Assembly: GCA_963556195.1 (NCBI GenBank)
Contig: OY744533.1
Span: 52,653,308 to 52,717,307, forward strand
Length of the DNA stretch: 64,000 nucleotides
DNA from: Sepiola atlantica
Lineage: Eukaryota; Mollusca; Cephalopoda; Sepiida; Sepiolidae
Direction: 5' to 3'
Numbering within the stretch: the first letter of the stretch is position 1; each line of letters starts with the position of its first letter. The notes beneath the pieces were generated by a model that saw only the letters and a program-made list of their open reading frames with translations, was not told the DNA's origin and did not search any database. Position numbers and translations under genes: made by a program. Positions 1 to 11,700 of this stretch are shown here, piece by piece.

Positions 1-924
1 ACTTATTTTTACGCTTAAAGTTTCAGAAATTATTCTTTCTAATGATAATATGTGTTCAATAAAATAAATTAAATTAAAAATGGCGAATATGTTCATATTG
101 TTTATGGAAGTTCTGTTCAGTTTTAGGCATCCAGAGGTAGACATAACAATTTGTTACAGTAGTTGTAGCTAGACAAGTTCTTGTTGTGAATGGTTTACAG
201 GGGAAACAGATATTGGAGCTCAGTAGAAGTTGGAAAATAACGATCAATGCAGGGGATTCCTCCATGCAGGGGTACATAACAATGGCCGTTGTTTTAATCG
301 AACAGTTTGAGTGACACCTAAGAGTCAGAGATGACCCCCAGAACGGAAGTTGACGAACTCGCGTAACTTCCAGAAGGAGATTTTCTGTCTATTAGCTTGC
401 GAGACTTCAAACAGGAAAGACGTATCTGGGGTGTCGACCCAATAGCGGAGTACAATGTTACAAGGAGTAGCGGAACAAGCTATCCGTCTACCTATATGTC
501 TTTCTCTCCCTCTCACATAGAGAAGGTATTCTATCCTTCTGATGTTTCTCTTACTGTTTTTTCTCTTTGGAATAAACCTTTATTAAAAACTAAACATCGA
601 TGTCCAAGTGATTGTATTCACAGACAAGCAATAATCTGGGTTCCCGATGACGTCAAGAGTGTTTTAATGATTTATGCACGCAAAGTGAAAGTGTAACAAT
701 AGTTTGAAATTTAAAAATAATTCTATCGTAAGGCACAGAGTCAGATGTTCACTCTGCGACAAAATTAAAAGTCTGTGAATTGGTTGTTGAGCACGTGGCT
801 CCATACGGAATGTTGGCTAAAAATAATAGATAAAAAATGTTTGATATATTTTATATGATTTTAAACGCATAATTGTCACCCGTATTGTATTTATAGTATA
901 ACTATAAAGTAATTATTACTATAC
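1..924 (-). other. Intron after EGF domain 9 (partial)
   Basis: No exon found. 74-300 is a decayed non-LTR reverse transcriptase end. 300-900 holds only noise open frames; nothing recognisable. Confidence 0.6.
74..300 (-). pseudogene. CR1/L2-like reverse transcriptase 3' end
   Basis: Minus frame gives TTRTCLATTTVTNCYVYLW and KTEQNFHKQ, the same words as the copies at 50090-50320 (LATTTVSN, NFHEQSFFP) and 59080-59600. C-terminal tail of a non-LTR reverse transcriptase; no intact frame. Confidence 0.65.
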
Positions 925-1032
925 CTTTGTTACAAGTCTTTCCTGTATAACCTGGTAGACAATCACATTTAAATGTTCTCGGTAATGCGGTGCATGTTCC
1001 TCCATTCTTACAAGGCTTAGATTTGCAATCAC
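925..1032 (-). CDS. Exon: EGF-like domain 9 (last in window)
   Basis: A phase 1-1, 108-bp exon encodes [20 protein letters not shown] and then [15 protein letters not shown]. Six cysteines. It has all three Notch-type sites: C-K-S-K-P-C (O-glucose), CKNGGTC (O-fucose) and [10 protein letters not shown] (O-GlcNAc). The acceptor lies after a long T run (tttttattttatag). The donor is gtatag. Because it ends in phase 1 the gene needs at least one more exon beyond position 1. An ATG-initiated frame through this exon extends into intron sequence on both sides and is not the real limit. Confidence 0.88.
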
Positions 1033-1817
1033 CTATAAAATAAAAAAAAAACAACTGAATAAACGTACGATCAACATCATTACACATTAAAATCACCATT
1101 CAATATTCCGGATAAGGCATTCATTTTAATACTAATCTTGCTGTTAATTTTACGTACTGAATCTATTTTAAATTTTATATGTTAATCTGTTCTTCATGTT
1201 ATCTCTGTGCTATGATATGCAATTATGATATAAAATAATGATATACAATTATGATATACAATTATGATATACAATTACATAAACATTAATTTACTTCAAA
1301 TACAAACATTATATCCACAACATCATATAAATATTTCCCTCCAAATTTATTATTTAATATTCAATACAAATCGTACATAGAATATGTAGATTTCCTTATA
1401 TATAATTGCACGTATATGTATCTTCCGGGCCTAATCTGCAATATTTCTCCAGAAAAAAAAATATTTTTCATTTTTTTATAATATTAGAAAATACACTTTC
1501 ACACTTATTTTATTTACTTACAGTAAAATAATTACAAATTAATGCTTTGAATATTTAACATTGTTTAATAGGTTTAATGTAGTTTGCTTGAATCATTGCG
1601 TGTAGTGTATATATAATACACATTTATATAAGGCGATTACAATGCAGAGATGTAACGTATAAACGCGGACTGAAAGCAAATTTTGACATAGAAAAATGAA
1701 ATGGGTTTTGAAGTTGTCTACCTTTTATTACTAATATGATCTTTTTGTTTATAAATATAATTAAATTAATACTTTTAATACTTGATGTAGATATTATAAA
1801 AATAAAAATAATAAATA

Positions 1818-1869
<52 letters not shown>

Positions 1870-4279
1870 GTGACACTAAAAAATAAAAAGCAAGCAAAAG
1901 ATTTAAACTAACCAATTTATCTTCCTCCCACAAGGTAAGATGTGACACAAGGTCGGGAAAATGGGAAAGAACCAGCGTTTGAAAATTTGAGCACTCTGGT
2001 TTTTTAAAAATTGCCTGGGCAGCCCCGTCGGCATTCCCCGGTAGGGGCGCCTCAAGCAGTAAGCAATAAACTTACTCCTCCCCAAAGAGGGGAGGCAAAG
2101 CCTGGGAGGGTGCACCTCCTAGAACTGCACAGGACAGACAACCGATAGACCGGCGTAAATCCAGACCGGAAGGCCCGGACAATACCGGTTTATTAGGTGG
2201 GGTAAAAAAAACCCTGGGTGAAACTAACATTTAATTATTAAATTCAAAACTCATTCTCTGCTGTACTAATCTGAACTGTTGTCTTTTGTACGTTAAAAAC
2301 TAGAGACAAACCCGCATCTGAAGAGGGGAATATTTTCCCGAAATATTACAGCATAGAACGCTACATGAAACCGCATTACTAGTAAGTAAGATTATAATTA
2401 TGATTGTAAATCAAATTATATTGATAAATAGGTAGAACACTGTAAAACTTATTTAACTTTCACTTTTGTATTTCTTGATTTCTTTCAGTCGGCGTTTACC
2501 CGTTAAACCTTTGAATTGAAATCGCCTTCAATAAATTACCTTCATATTTAGGTTGTTTATTTGCTCAAAATATATTTTTGTATTCTGAAGAAATATCAAT
2601 TTCAAATTTCTTATTTATTTAAAAAAAGTTTAATTATTGAAAATCTTTTTGTTTTAAAATTAAACATATCAAGTAATATTATAATATAAAATGATAATAC
2701 ATATAAATTAATTTTAATTTATTCAAATAATAAATATAATAAATAAATATATCAATTACATATATACATAACTATATCCATTACATATATACATAAATAT
2801 ATTAAAATAACTAAGATTAAAATTGGACATATTGGTAAGGCGGTATGGAGAAAGGTGTAATTAAATAAATACCTATACTGATCAATAATTTTAAAACATT
2901 GTTCTTTTAAAGCATGTTCCTAGTTTTAGTCACAGAGAAATACACCAGATCTGTCGAGACCTTCACTATTAAATGTACAATTATAACTCACTGATGTATT
3001 GATATTTTTTGTTAATATTTTAATTCGGTTTATGCATTATTAGATAATTAAACATTAAAGAAACATGTGTATATGTTTTAAGTATACATTAACTATGATT
3101 TAAGATAGGAAAATAATTTAATATCTTAATTAATGATAAACTATTGATTCAATATAAACTTTTTGTTTGATTTTTCCTTATTTAATACTGAAAGAAAATA
3201 CTTATTTTAAACGTTTCATGATAAGTAATTGATTAAATCGAGCTGCACAGCTAGGGGGATATTGTGTGCTCCTACACAAGCAGTGCATTTACAGAAACAG
3301 GGTATTAGTATGTCTAATGTATTCATTAACGTTCCATTCAACATTGGGAAGTATCAATATTAGTTATATTATAAAGTATCATATATTGCTCAAATATGAA
3401 AGTCAATTAAAAGTAAATTTTCAAACAGAATGGTTTTGCAGAACTTTATGTTCCCTGAAGAAGATTAAACTCAAGATATAATAATACTAACATTTATGTC
3501 TAAAATCTTTATTCCAATTTTGATCATAAACCCATTACATGATTTTGATTTAACAAATGTTGCCAATTTAAGGCTAACAGTTTCGAAATTTACACTTTTA
3601 ACAACAATTATCATGTGCAGAAATATTATCCTCAAACCACCTGACCGTTGATCGAAAGCAAAATAATTTAACAGTAAATGCTCGGATTGAATATTTAAAA
3701 AATAAGTCATACCTATAAACTATAAAGTGTTATCTTCTAATCTTAGCAGAAGAAAAAAACATTGATTCGAAGTAGCGTACGAAAATAATAATTAAATATC
3801 GAAACTTACAATGCTTTACAGTTTGGGGAGATGATTGGCGTTATATTAAAACTGACTTTCTGTCAAGCGAGACGGTTAAGTTAATAGTCACTCATCACGT
3901 TTAACTAAACCGGGGAAAGTGCAGAAATTTCATTTTCAAAATTTATATGAATACATTTTTATTAATTAGTGTTTGTCGAAACTTATATTTATTTTTGTCA
4001 CACTGTGAATATTTTAAAATTAGCTTGGTTTCAAATTTTCTATTTTTTGTTTGATACCACATTTGATAGAAAATACACATTATTCGCTATTTTCATTTGT
4101 GTAAGAACTGAATTTATAGACCATGTTTGTACGTAAAGTAATAACATTGATCTGATTAGTTCAAATTTGTCTCAGACAGTCCAACTGTCTGCATTGTTAT
4201 CCATATGTAGCCCATGGCTCATTTCACAAGCTTAAATACAGTTTTGAAGTGTATAAGTTCAAAGTAGGCATTTACATAC
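1033..4279 (-). other. Intron between EGF domains 8 and 9
   Basis: Contains a (TAA)n tract (1820-1869) and a GC-rich SINE-like copy (1910-2215). The segment 3455-3720 also occurs at 8430-8620. 4140-4275 is the conserved flank of the EGF exon. 2220-3450 is AT-rich unique-looking sequence with no feature I can support. Confidence 0.7.
1910..2215 (-). mobile_element. Copy of the snRNA-headed SINE-like family, head missing
   Basis: Matches the body of the tandem units at 29409-30258 in reverse: 'tcctccccaaagaggggagg', 'ctagaactgcacaggaca' and 'attgcctgggcagcc'. The U2-like head is absent; the copy stops at a short A run near 2205. Confidence 0.7.
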
Positions 4280-4387
4280 CTCTTCCACATCTCTTTCCTG
4301 TATAACCTGGTCTACAATTACATCTGAATGTGTTCAGCAATGGAATGCACCTTCCTCTATTTTTACAAGGAGTCGGTCTGCAACTAC
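4280..4387 (-). CDS. Exon: EGF-like domain 8, sister of domain 7
   Basis: A phase 1-1, 108-bp exon encodes SCRPTPCKNRGRCIPLLNTF and then RCNCRPGYTGKRCGR. All six cysteines are kept. The C2-C3 loop is CKNRGRC, so the O-fucose Thr is lost as in domain 7, while CRPGYTGKRC still fits EOGT. The C-terminal end GKRCGR is the most basic of the set. The donor is gtatgt. The downstream flank (4140-4275) carries the common segment 'attgatctgat...gtgtataagttcaaagta'. Confidence 0.87.
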
Positions 4388-4529
4388 CTGTAAAATAGAA
4401 CAGAACTAAATACACGGACGAGAAACATCGTTTAACACAACATATTAAAAAACCGACAAATGAATCATACCTATTTATCACTATTAAAAATAATTTTTAA
4501 ATTTCTGAAAATCTATTCTTGGAGTATAT

Positions 4530-4640
4530 ATATATATATACTTATTCGCTGACACGTATTTCTGTCGTGCCGAGACTCTCAATGACAGGTCTCGAAACCC
4601 GACCACAGAAACCGTGGGGAGTGTTCTACTATTAGGCTAT
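4530..4640 (-). mobile_element. tRNA-derived SINE fragment
   Basis: Reverse strand shows an A-box-like 'tagcctaatagtaga' and a B-box-like 'gggtttcgagacc', matching the opposite-strand copy near 4925-4975. The adjoining 'ttcgctgacacg' is shared with 4893-4905. Confidence 0.6.
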
Positions 4641-4689
4641 AAGGCCTGTTTGAAATACGGAATTATTTTTTATCGTTTTATAAGTATGA

Positions 4690-4817
4690 TTTAATATTTG
4701 TTGTTGTTGTCTGGACGATAACTAGCTGTATTACAGCCACTGACACATTTGCCTTTCCTAAGCTGCGCAGAGTGTATTCTCCGTTTGTTTACATACTCCT
4801 CTCTGATCATTAGGGAC

Positions 4818-4882
<65 letters not shown>

Positions 4883-5025
4883 AGATTAAATAGTTATTCG
4901 CTGACACGTGTTTCTTCTTACCGCGACAGACCTCATAGCTTAATGGTAGAGCACTCGACCACGGGTTTCGATACCTGTTATAGTCGGTTCGCAAATAACT
5001 ATTTTATCTATAAAATCAATTAATA

Positions 5026-5113
<88 letters not shown>

Positions 5114-5225
5114 CCTAATGATCAGGCGAAATTTCGTAAACGAACGGAGAATAAACTCTACACGGCTTAGGAAAGCCAAATGTACCAGTAGCTGCAATAC
5201 AGCAAGTTATCGTCAAAAAATTAAC
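4690..5225. repeat. Inverted repeat copies sharing (TA)n ends
   Basis: 4690-4820 ('tgatcattagggacatg' then TA) and 5105-5220 (TA then 'catccctaatgatcagg') are inverted copies of one element, each joined to its own TA array (4819-4879 and 5022-5109). Confidence 0.7.
4893..5005 (+). mobile_element. tRNA-derived SINE fragment
   Basis: 'tagcttaatggtagagcac' (A-box-like) and 'gggtttcgatacc' (B-box-like), with the intervening anticodon region shortened. It sits between two (TA)n arrays. Too short and damaged to be a tRNA gene. Confidence 0.65.
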
Positions 5226-5569
5226 CACGAATATTAAATTATATGTATATATATATTAGTGTTGTGGTCTAATAATCAGAATCAGAATCGGGCATTATTC
5301 AGACGAACACCGCGATTCCACAGTAAGTGTAACCTAGGGATCATGGATAGTTACCACAGCTATCCATTTATACTTCATAGTACTTTGTGGAGACAACAGC
5401 CGGAGTAAGCTTGTTGCACAAGCAGAGATGGCTACTAAACATATTAACAAGAGATGCATATCGTCTAGCAATATCATGGCAACTCGAGACTAGATTTAAA
5501 GGCAGCTAAAACTAGCACCTATGAATGTTACCAGTTTGATACTGTGTCCCCCAATTATCAATTTCCCAT

Positions 5570-5850
5570 ATTTTCGACAAATACATATTCGGTGGAGTTA
5601 CGCGACATAAACAAGATTTATATTCGTCAATTGCTAGAGACTTTAGAAAAAAGATTGATTATTAGAGGTCTGATGGGGTCCCAGCGATGCTGATTATAAG
5701 GATTAGTTGTTGGGAAAATTCCGGTAGAGTTACGCGACATAAACGAGATCTCTATCCGTAAATTGCTAGATACTTAAAAAAATATTGATATAGTTTGTGA
5801 GATTTATGATGGCGGCACAGTGATGCTGATTATAAGAATTATTGTGAGCA
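5570..5850. repeat. Two-copy ~131-bp direct repeat
   Basis: 'gagttacgcgacataaac' followed by 'gtcaattgctaga' or 'gtaaattgctaga' at 5597 and 5728, then 'gatgctgattataag' in both. Confidence 0.75.
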
Positions 5851-6949
5851 TAGTTGGCACACTAATATGTGCCGGACTGTTAACAAGATGATGGATTGTT
5901 AGATTTGCAACGTTCTATGAAAGAACTAATTATCATGTCAATGTCAAAATATGTTAAATGGAGAGGAAATATGCCTGTTTATAAATTGTATCCAGATCTG
6001 GAGAGGGTACAGTTCCGTAGATATGTGGGTAAGAAATTCGGACAGAATAAACCATCACGGCTCACGGGTCCATTATAAATTCGATAGGTAATGGTTGGGA
6101 ATTTATATGTGATACATCTAGTCCTCAATAGCGTACAACTGCGTACACATCATCTTAGATTAGAGAGAAAGAGATAGATAGGTAGAAAGATAGAGAGAGA
6201 GAGAGAAAGAAAGAAATTAGGCCCTATGATAGTTTTCTTGTTTTTATTTTTGTTATTTTGGTGAATGGCATGTGTTGCACGTAATAGCACTTTCCTCTGT
6301 TCAGACATATTATCTTAAGTTTAAGTATTAGATTATATGTAAAATTAGACTCGAGCAAAAATACGCGAATGTTATTTATCCAATATCAGTTTGAAGTTTA
6401 GGCTTGATTAACACCATTCATCAGATATTAATGGTGTGATACTATTGAATGGCCACATCCCTACAACAAAGATCAACAGGAGAGATTAGCTAGGGTCTTT
6501 TTTTTAATTCCACGGACAAACAACGCCATTGCAGTTAACTGTTGACACTTTGGGTGGCTAATATATGGAATTAGGAGAGATGTGGAAAAAAGGGAAGAGT
6601 TTTAGTTTCGGTGGAGAAGTAGAGTAAGAGAAAAGCAGAAACCAGAAAATAAAGTAGAAGAGGGAGTTATGTACTGGGGAACGAAGTCAAGAAGAGGGGG
6701 TGGGTAGGACTGAGGAGTGAGAGACGATAGAGTTCGACTGAAGAGTGTCGTGGGCGATGGAGGTAGTCTTAGCTGAGATTCGAAGGGCGACAAATGGGAG
6801 ACATAGCACTGACGTAGACACTAACAACAATACCATAACCACACGCACACGCACACGCACACGCACACACACCCGTGTCCAACAAGTTACTTGTATTTAA
6901 TGTCTATGTCTGTATTGTTTTTTTTATTGTGTACAAGCTGGATTTGTCA

Positions 6950-7230
6950 GCTTGCTATCGTTTCGCAAATTTAGCTACTTGAAGCACATATTTTAAATAA
7001 TAGACATTTCTTTCATAAATTTCTTGTAAACACGGGACAAAAACTTTCAAATGTATTAATATTACTAGATAAATATTACATTGTGGTAATCTTAAAAAAT
7101 TTATTCATCTTTTAAATAAAAGCTAAAATCAATTCGCTTGAGCGATGCAATTCGTGTATGTATGTGTGGAGCTCTTTTAAAATAATAAAAATGTTAACTA
7201 TCGCAGCAGACGGAAAAAACACCAGTCGTT
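6950..7230. mobile_element. Dispersed repeat, copy 1 of 3
   Basis: Shares an ordered set of words ('cgcaaatttagct...', 'aaataaaagct', 'aatcaattcgcttgagcgatg', 'gtgtgtgg.gctctttt') with 13895-14100 and 37500-37760. Class unknown. Confidence 0.55.
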
Positions 7231-7419
7231 AAATAAGTAATAAAATGGGTGGAAGCTATGTCTCCCTTCACGCTTTCACTTTCTCTTACTATATTCGTTT
7301 GTCACAACCGGGCGAAAAAAATAGATAACAGGCCACATAGAGCATCTGGTATTCCAAAATGGTCACCTATTTACTACTTGCCAGACTGAACGTCGCTTAA
7401 CAACGGTGATTTAACAGGT

Positions 7420-7680
7420 ACCGGTGTGTCAACGTGATTATGCCGTATATAACATACTATTATGTTTTTATACGTAAGTGTTTGTCGTCATTCTTTATGC
7501 GTTACATTGTTTGTTGTGCCACTCCAAGGCTTTTCTATTGCTGCATTGTTAAGTGTCCATGTTTCACTACCATATGGCATAACAGTCATAATGTATTCGT
7601 TGAACACTTTCCGTTTAATGCTCATAGTGGACGTTCTACTCTTCACGATGTTGTCTATTTTGGAATGTGTATATATCTAT
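7420..7680 (-). pseudogene. RTE-like retrotransposon fragment
   Basis: Minus frame KIDNIVKSRTSTMSIKRKVF and then NEYIMTVMPYGSETWTLNNA, the end of RTE-type reverse transcriptases (KRKVFNE..LPVLTYGSETWTL type). Confidence 0.65.
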
Positions 7681-7765
7681 ATATCTATATAGTTATATTC
7701 ATATATAATATCTGAATATTACAGAACGATTCAAGTGTATAAGTTTAGAGTTGTCATTTACGTAC

Positions 7766-7873
7766 CTTTATCACAAGTCTTTCCTGTATAACCTGGTGTG
7801 CAAACGCATCTGAAGTTTCTCGGTAATCGAATGCACCTTCCTCTATGTTTACAAGGAGTAGGTCTGCAACTAC
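7766..7873 (-). CDS. Exon: EGF-like domain 7, lacking the O-fucose residue
   Basis: A phase 1-1, 108-bp exon encodes SCRPTPCKHRGRCIRLPRNF and then [15 protein letters not shown]. Six cysteines are conserved, but the CKNGGTC motif has become CKHRGRC: the Thr that would carry O-fucose is Arg. EOGT consensus ([10 protein letters not shown]) remains. Domain 8 shares this change, so it predates their duplication. The donor is gtacgt and the acceptor follows a normal tract. The domain is rich in Arg. Confidence 0.87.
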
Positions 7874-8303
7874 CTGTAAAATCAAGCTCAATTGAATAAA
7901 TGTATGTTCAACAGCATTTCAAATTTGGTAATTATTTTAATACGAGTAAATGAATGTCTGTCTATACATTTATAACTATTGCTATTTGTTCTTCGTATTT
8001 CTTAAAATCTATTTCCGTAATAAAAGAAATAAACACCGAAAATTGATTATATATTTATAAACGTTTCCTCTTTATTTTGAATGTTTATCAAAATTAATGA
8101 TTTAAAGGAAAAGTACAAGTCAATATTTGACAATACGTGGTGCGTCTGTGACGTGAAAATATTTTTTTTTCAAATGAAACATAGAATTAGAATTCAAAAT
8201 GTGTGGTGCGTCTATGACGTGAAAAGAATAGACCTACAAAATATATAACCAATTTTTTAATTTTTTTAATTTTCAATTACGTTAAATTATTATTTTGATA
8301 ATT

Positions 8304-8359
<56 letters not shown>

Positions 8360-8621
8360 AGAATGAAAACCCGACTCAGTATTGGTAAAATTAATTCGTA
8401 AAACAAAGACAGTTTTGCACCACTTTAATGCCCCATTACGAAGATTAAAATCAAGATATAATGACACTAAACTTTCTGTCCAAAATCTTTAGCCTAATTT
8501 TGATCAAAATCTATTACATGATTGCTATTTTAGAAAATGTCTATAATTCTATAGATAATGGTTACAGCTTTTCGCAAACCGACAAAATAATGTTTTCAAA
8601 TTTCGGTACCTCTGCAAAATT

Positions 8622-8688
<67 letters not shown>

Positions 8689-8714
8689 AAGGAAGGATGA
8701 GAGTAATCTGACGT

Positions 8715-8978
8715 AATAGGGAAATGATAAAGAAAAACAACCAAGAGATATTTTTTTATATATTCATCAACGTTTTGTCTTTATTGTAAGACTTCCTCAG
8801 GATGATAATTTTAAGAACAATTTTATGCAAGTACATCGAAATATTGGGTTGACATGATGGGTTGATAAGGAAACGTATGAGCGCTGTGATAAGTCAGTAG
8901 TGAGGAAGTCTTACAATAAAGACGAAACGTTGATAAATATATAAAAACATAACTCCTGTGTTTTTCCTTTTTCATTTC

Positions 8979-8985
<7 letters not shown>
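8715..8985. mobile_element. Inverted pair of Penelope-like element ends
   Basis: Two ~100-bp arms face each other: 8715-8810 read on minus, and 8885-8985 read on plus. Each has 'gaggaagtcttacaataaag' followed by an 'acaaaacg'- or 'acgaaacg'-type motif, then an AT-rich run and 'ggaaatg' next to a (TA)n array. The arms resemble relics of small hammerheads (CTGAGGA, hairpin GTCTT/AAGAC, GAAACG). The left copy has lost the G of GAAA and the right copy the C of CTGA, so neither should be active. Such motifs are known from terminal regions of Penelope-like elements. No reverse transcriptase is seen. Confidence 0.5.
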
Positions 8986-9047
<62 letters not shown>

Positions 9048-9059
9048 TATATATCCCTC

Positions 9060-9170
9060 TTTATGATCTTTCTGATCTGTTTCTCGACTGGTCGAGCGAT
9101 TCGTCGGGTTTCTGGTATCAATTGATGGATCATGGCGCCTAACTAACGCCTTACCAGTCTTCAACAATTA
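9060..9170 (-). mobile_element. AT-tailed dispersed element, family C, minus copy
   Basis: Reverse complement of the copy at 9430-9625: shares 'aggcgccatgat', 'caattgataccagaaaccc' and 'agaaagatca'. Its end abuts the (TA)n array at 8980-9053, and it has lost the start of the element. Confidence 0.6.
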
Positions 9171-9186
9171 ATACACAATAATAATG

Positions 9187-9249
<63 letters not shown>

Positions 9250-9429
9250 GATGAAAAATAAAATAAATAAAACAAATTAATAAATAAATAAATTAATAAA
9301 TAAATAAAAGAATAAAGATATATATATATATATATATGTACATACACATATGCAAATAATTAGATATACCAAAAATAAAACCATAAATACGGCTCTTTAC
9401 AAACAACAACAACAACAAAAACAACACAC

Positions 9430-9625
9430 AATCTCCTGAAGACGGTCGCGAGACCGAAAGCGATAGAGAAATGGCCCAAGACACAACATTAGGCGCCATG
9501 ATTCATCAATTGATACCAGAAACCCGACAAATCGCTCGCCGATTCGACAAACTGACCAGAAAGATCAGAAAGAGGGAGAACTCCATGGTCTTCAATGACA
9601 CATGTCTAATAAACGACTTGCTGCC
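9430..9625 (+). mobile_element. AT-tailed dispersed element, family C, plus copy
   Basis: Starts with CCTGAAGAC then the hairpin GGTC-GCGA-GACC and GAAAGCG, a hammerhead-like arrangement without a visible stem I or cleavage triplet. It ends in (TA)n at 9629. Related to 9060-9170 (inverted) and to 44108-44285. No coding capacity. Confidence 0.55.
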
Positions 9626-9626
9626 G

Positions 9627-9690
<64 letters not shown>

Positions 9691-10731
9691 AAGTCTGATT
9701 TTCTTTTTCCAATCATTATCATTAATATTATTGTTTTTACTAAATCAATGTTTAATTTTAGTTTCTCGTGTTTTTGTGTGAAAGTTGTACAGGATCTAAG
9801 CAAGACAAAAAAAAACCATTTCAGAGTCGCGGGAGCCGGAAACTGAAACACCGAGCATAGTACAATGAGGAACTATCTGACGCAATTATAAGTGATTCAT
9901 TTAGTTAAATGACTTATTGAATCATTTTTTAATATACCTTGGAATTTGGTAGATGAAATGTCGCAAAATATTGATTTGTCGACCGATTTGATTTTAAATT
10001 CCATGTTTTATACCGAATGACAGCAAGTTTTGTTATTCCCTGTTTTTATTGTGATCGACCGGTGTTCAATATAAAATGTTAGACACTTGCATCTGATTGG
10101 ATGGAAAGTTCTCGGTTTCTGCCATAAGAACTTTCAAGTGTAATACTGGAGTCACGCAATTTACTTATTGCGAGTTGGGGATGACAGAACGCCTGCTAGC
10201 AACGATATATGCTTTTAAGTTATTAAAATATTCATAATGAATGACTGTAAAGAAAGAAATGATTCCATAGGGTTATTTAGATGACGCTTTCATCACTATG
10301 TGATAATAGTTTATTTGATTTAAACTGATAATCAAATAATAGGAATACATTGAATTGGATCAAATGAAGTACACGGTAATATGCGTGCGTCATGAATATC
10401 TCCAGTATACCATAGTGCAAATCATACCAAAATCCTTACATAAAAACTACAATCTCCTACAAGTAGACGTATAAAGAAAACAATAGAAAATACTATTTGA
10501 AGCAAGTAAGAGTGCATATATTATGCAGCTATATTTAATTTGATGAACTCAATTGATTATCATTCATTTGTTTCAAGTGATGAAATAATACTTTCGACTT
10601 CCTGTTTTGATGACTATGTTCGGATAAGCTCTGAGCTTGGAAGAATTTAGAACTTTATTGAAAGCAAACGAAGTGTACTCATATTTTTTACGAAAACACG
10701 TGTCAGGAATTGGACCAAATCTCTGCCAAAT

Positions 10732-10805
10732 CACATTCGCATATGAAGGTTTTTGTTAAAAAGCTTTACCAAGCTTTTTAACAAAAACCTTTATATGCGA
10801 ATTTG
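10732..10805. repeat. Near-perfect hairpin, 35-bp arms
   Basis: Arms 10732-10766 and 10771-10805 differ at two positions and enclose a 4-base loop (tacc). Confidence 0.92.
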
Positions 10806-11419
10806 ATCAATAAAATAAGAGGAAAATTTACTTTAATTTATATATATGATTAATTTTTTTATTAAACATGAAACAAAACAGAAGAAAATCAACGGTGAAA
10901 AGTAATAGTTTAGACAGAACAAGCCTATTTGTAGAAATGAAACGGAGGTGTTTAATTAATTATATCTATATAAATAATCTTTTGACCTACAGATGAGAAG
11001 AACTGCAACATTCATCTATGAAAACATATTATTGTGAATACTTTGAAGCTATATAATATTTCATATAACATAGTTTTCTTTTGATAAGTAAATCTGATAT
11101 GTAACTAGTCTTCAAAAAGAAAGTTTAGCATTCTTGTAAAGTGTGCAATAGAATATCTTACACGATCTATTCTCTCTGTGGACTCACGAGTATAAAACTA
11201 TATACATGCGGAATACAATATATTTTTTTCCTCTCTGGAGAGTTACGCACATTTTCATAAGCACTGATGATAGCCTCTTTAAGAAAAATAAATGACTTAT
11301 ACGTTTCAAACATTACATATATCTTGGTGGTAGGCCAGAAACAAATGTATGCAAATAAAAACTGATTTTCTGGTGAATCTTTTATAATTTGGTACCTTTA
11401 TTTGATGTGGTTTCTACAA

Positions 11420-11457
<38 letters not shown>

Positions 11458-11599
11458 TACAGAAGTTCAGAACACATGCTAAGTAATAATCAGTGCTAAA
11501 TGTCATTCTTGAGGTTAAAGGTTCAATCCTCAGTACAGGCGATACTAAGCTATTCCGTTGATTAAATACAGGATCCTGTTTGCAATTGAGTACATATTC

Positions 11600-11700
11600 C
11601 CGAGTTCAACATAAAGATCCCCGAGTTCGACGAGACGAACCGAAACGTTGTGAGAATAACATCAAAGATGAGAACAGAAGTTTGAATGATTCATATAATA
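11600..11700 (+). mobile_element. Penelope-like terminal fragment, copy 1
   Basis: Shares 'cgaaacgttgtgagaataac', then 'atcaaagatgagaac', with copies at 39680 and 52635. The preceding 'cccgagttcgac' is repeated within it. Non-coding. Confidence 0.45.

Larger units (their letters stand above)
4388..7765 (-). other. Intron between EGF domains 7 and 8
   Basis: Contains inverted SINE copies around two (TA)n arrays (4530-5225), a two-copy ~131-bp direct repeat (5570-5850), short GA- and CA-rich tracts (6160-6215, 6840-6872), one copy of a three-copy dispersed repeat (6950-7230) and an RTE-like fragment (7420-7680). 5230-5570 and 5870-6950 hold nothing recognisable; the open frame at 5896-6078 looks like noise. 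Confidence 0.65.

Noticed and set aside
902..1099. 65-codon ATG-initiated frame as a stand-alone small secreted EGF peptide (similar frames at 4272, 14938, 21654 and 23199)
   Set aside because: In each, the ATG and the ends lie in intron sequence; conserved AG/GT borders and phase 1-1 exons show they are internal exons.
4925..4975. Possible tRNA gene
   Set aside because: A and B boxes are too close and the acceptor and anticodon stems do not pair; a SINE fragment is the better reading.
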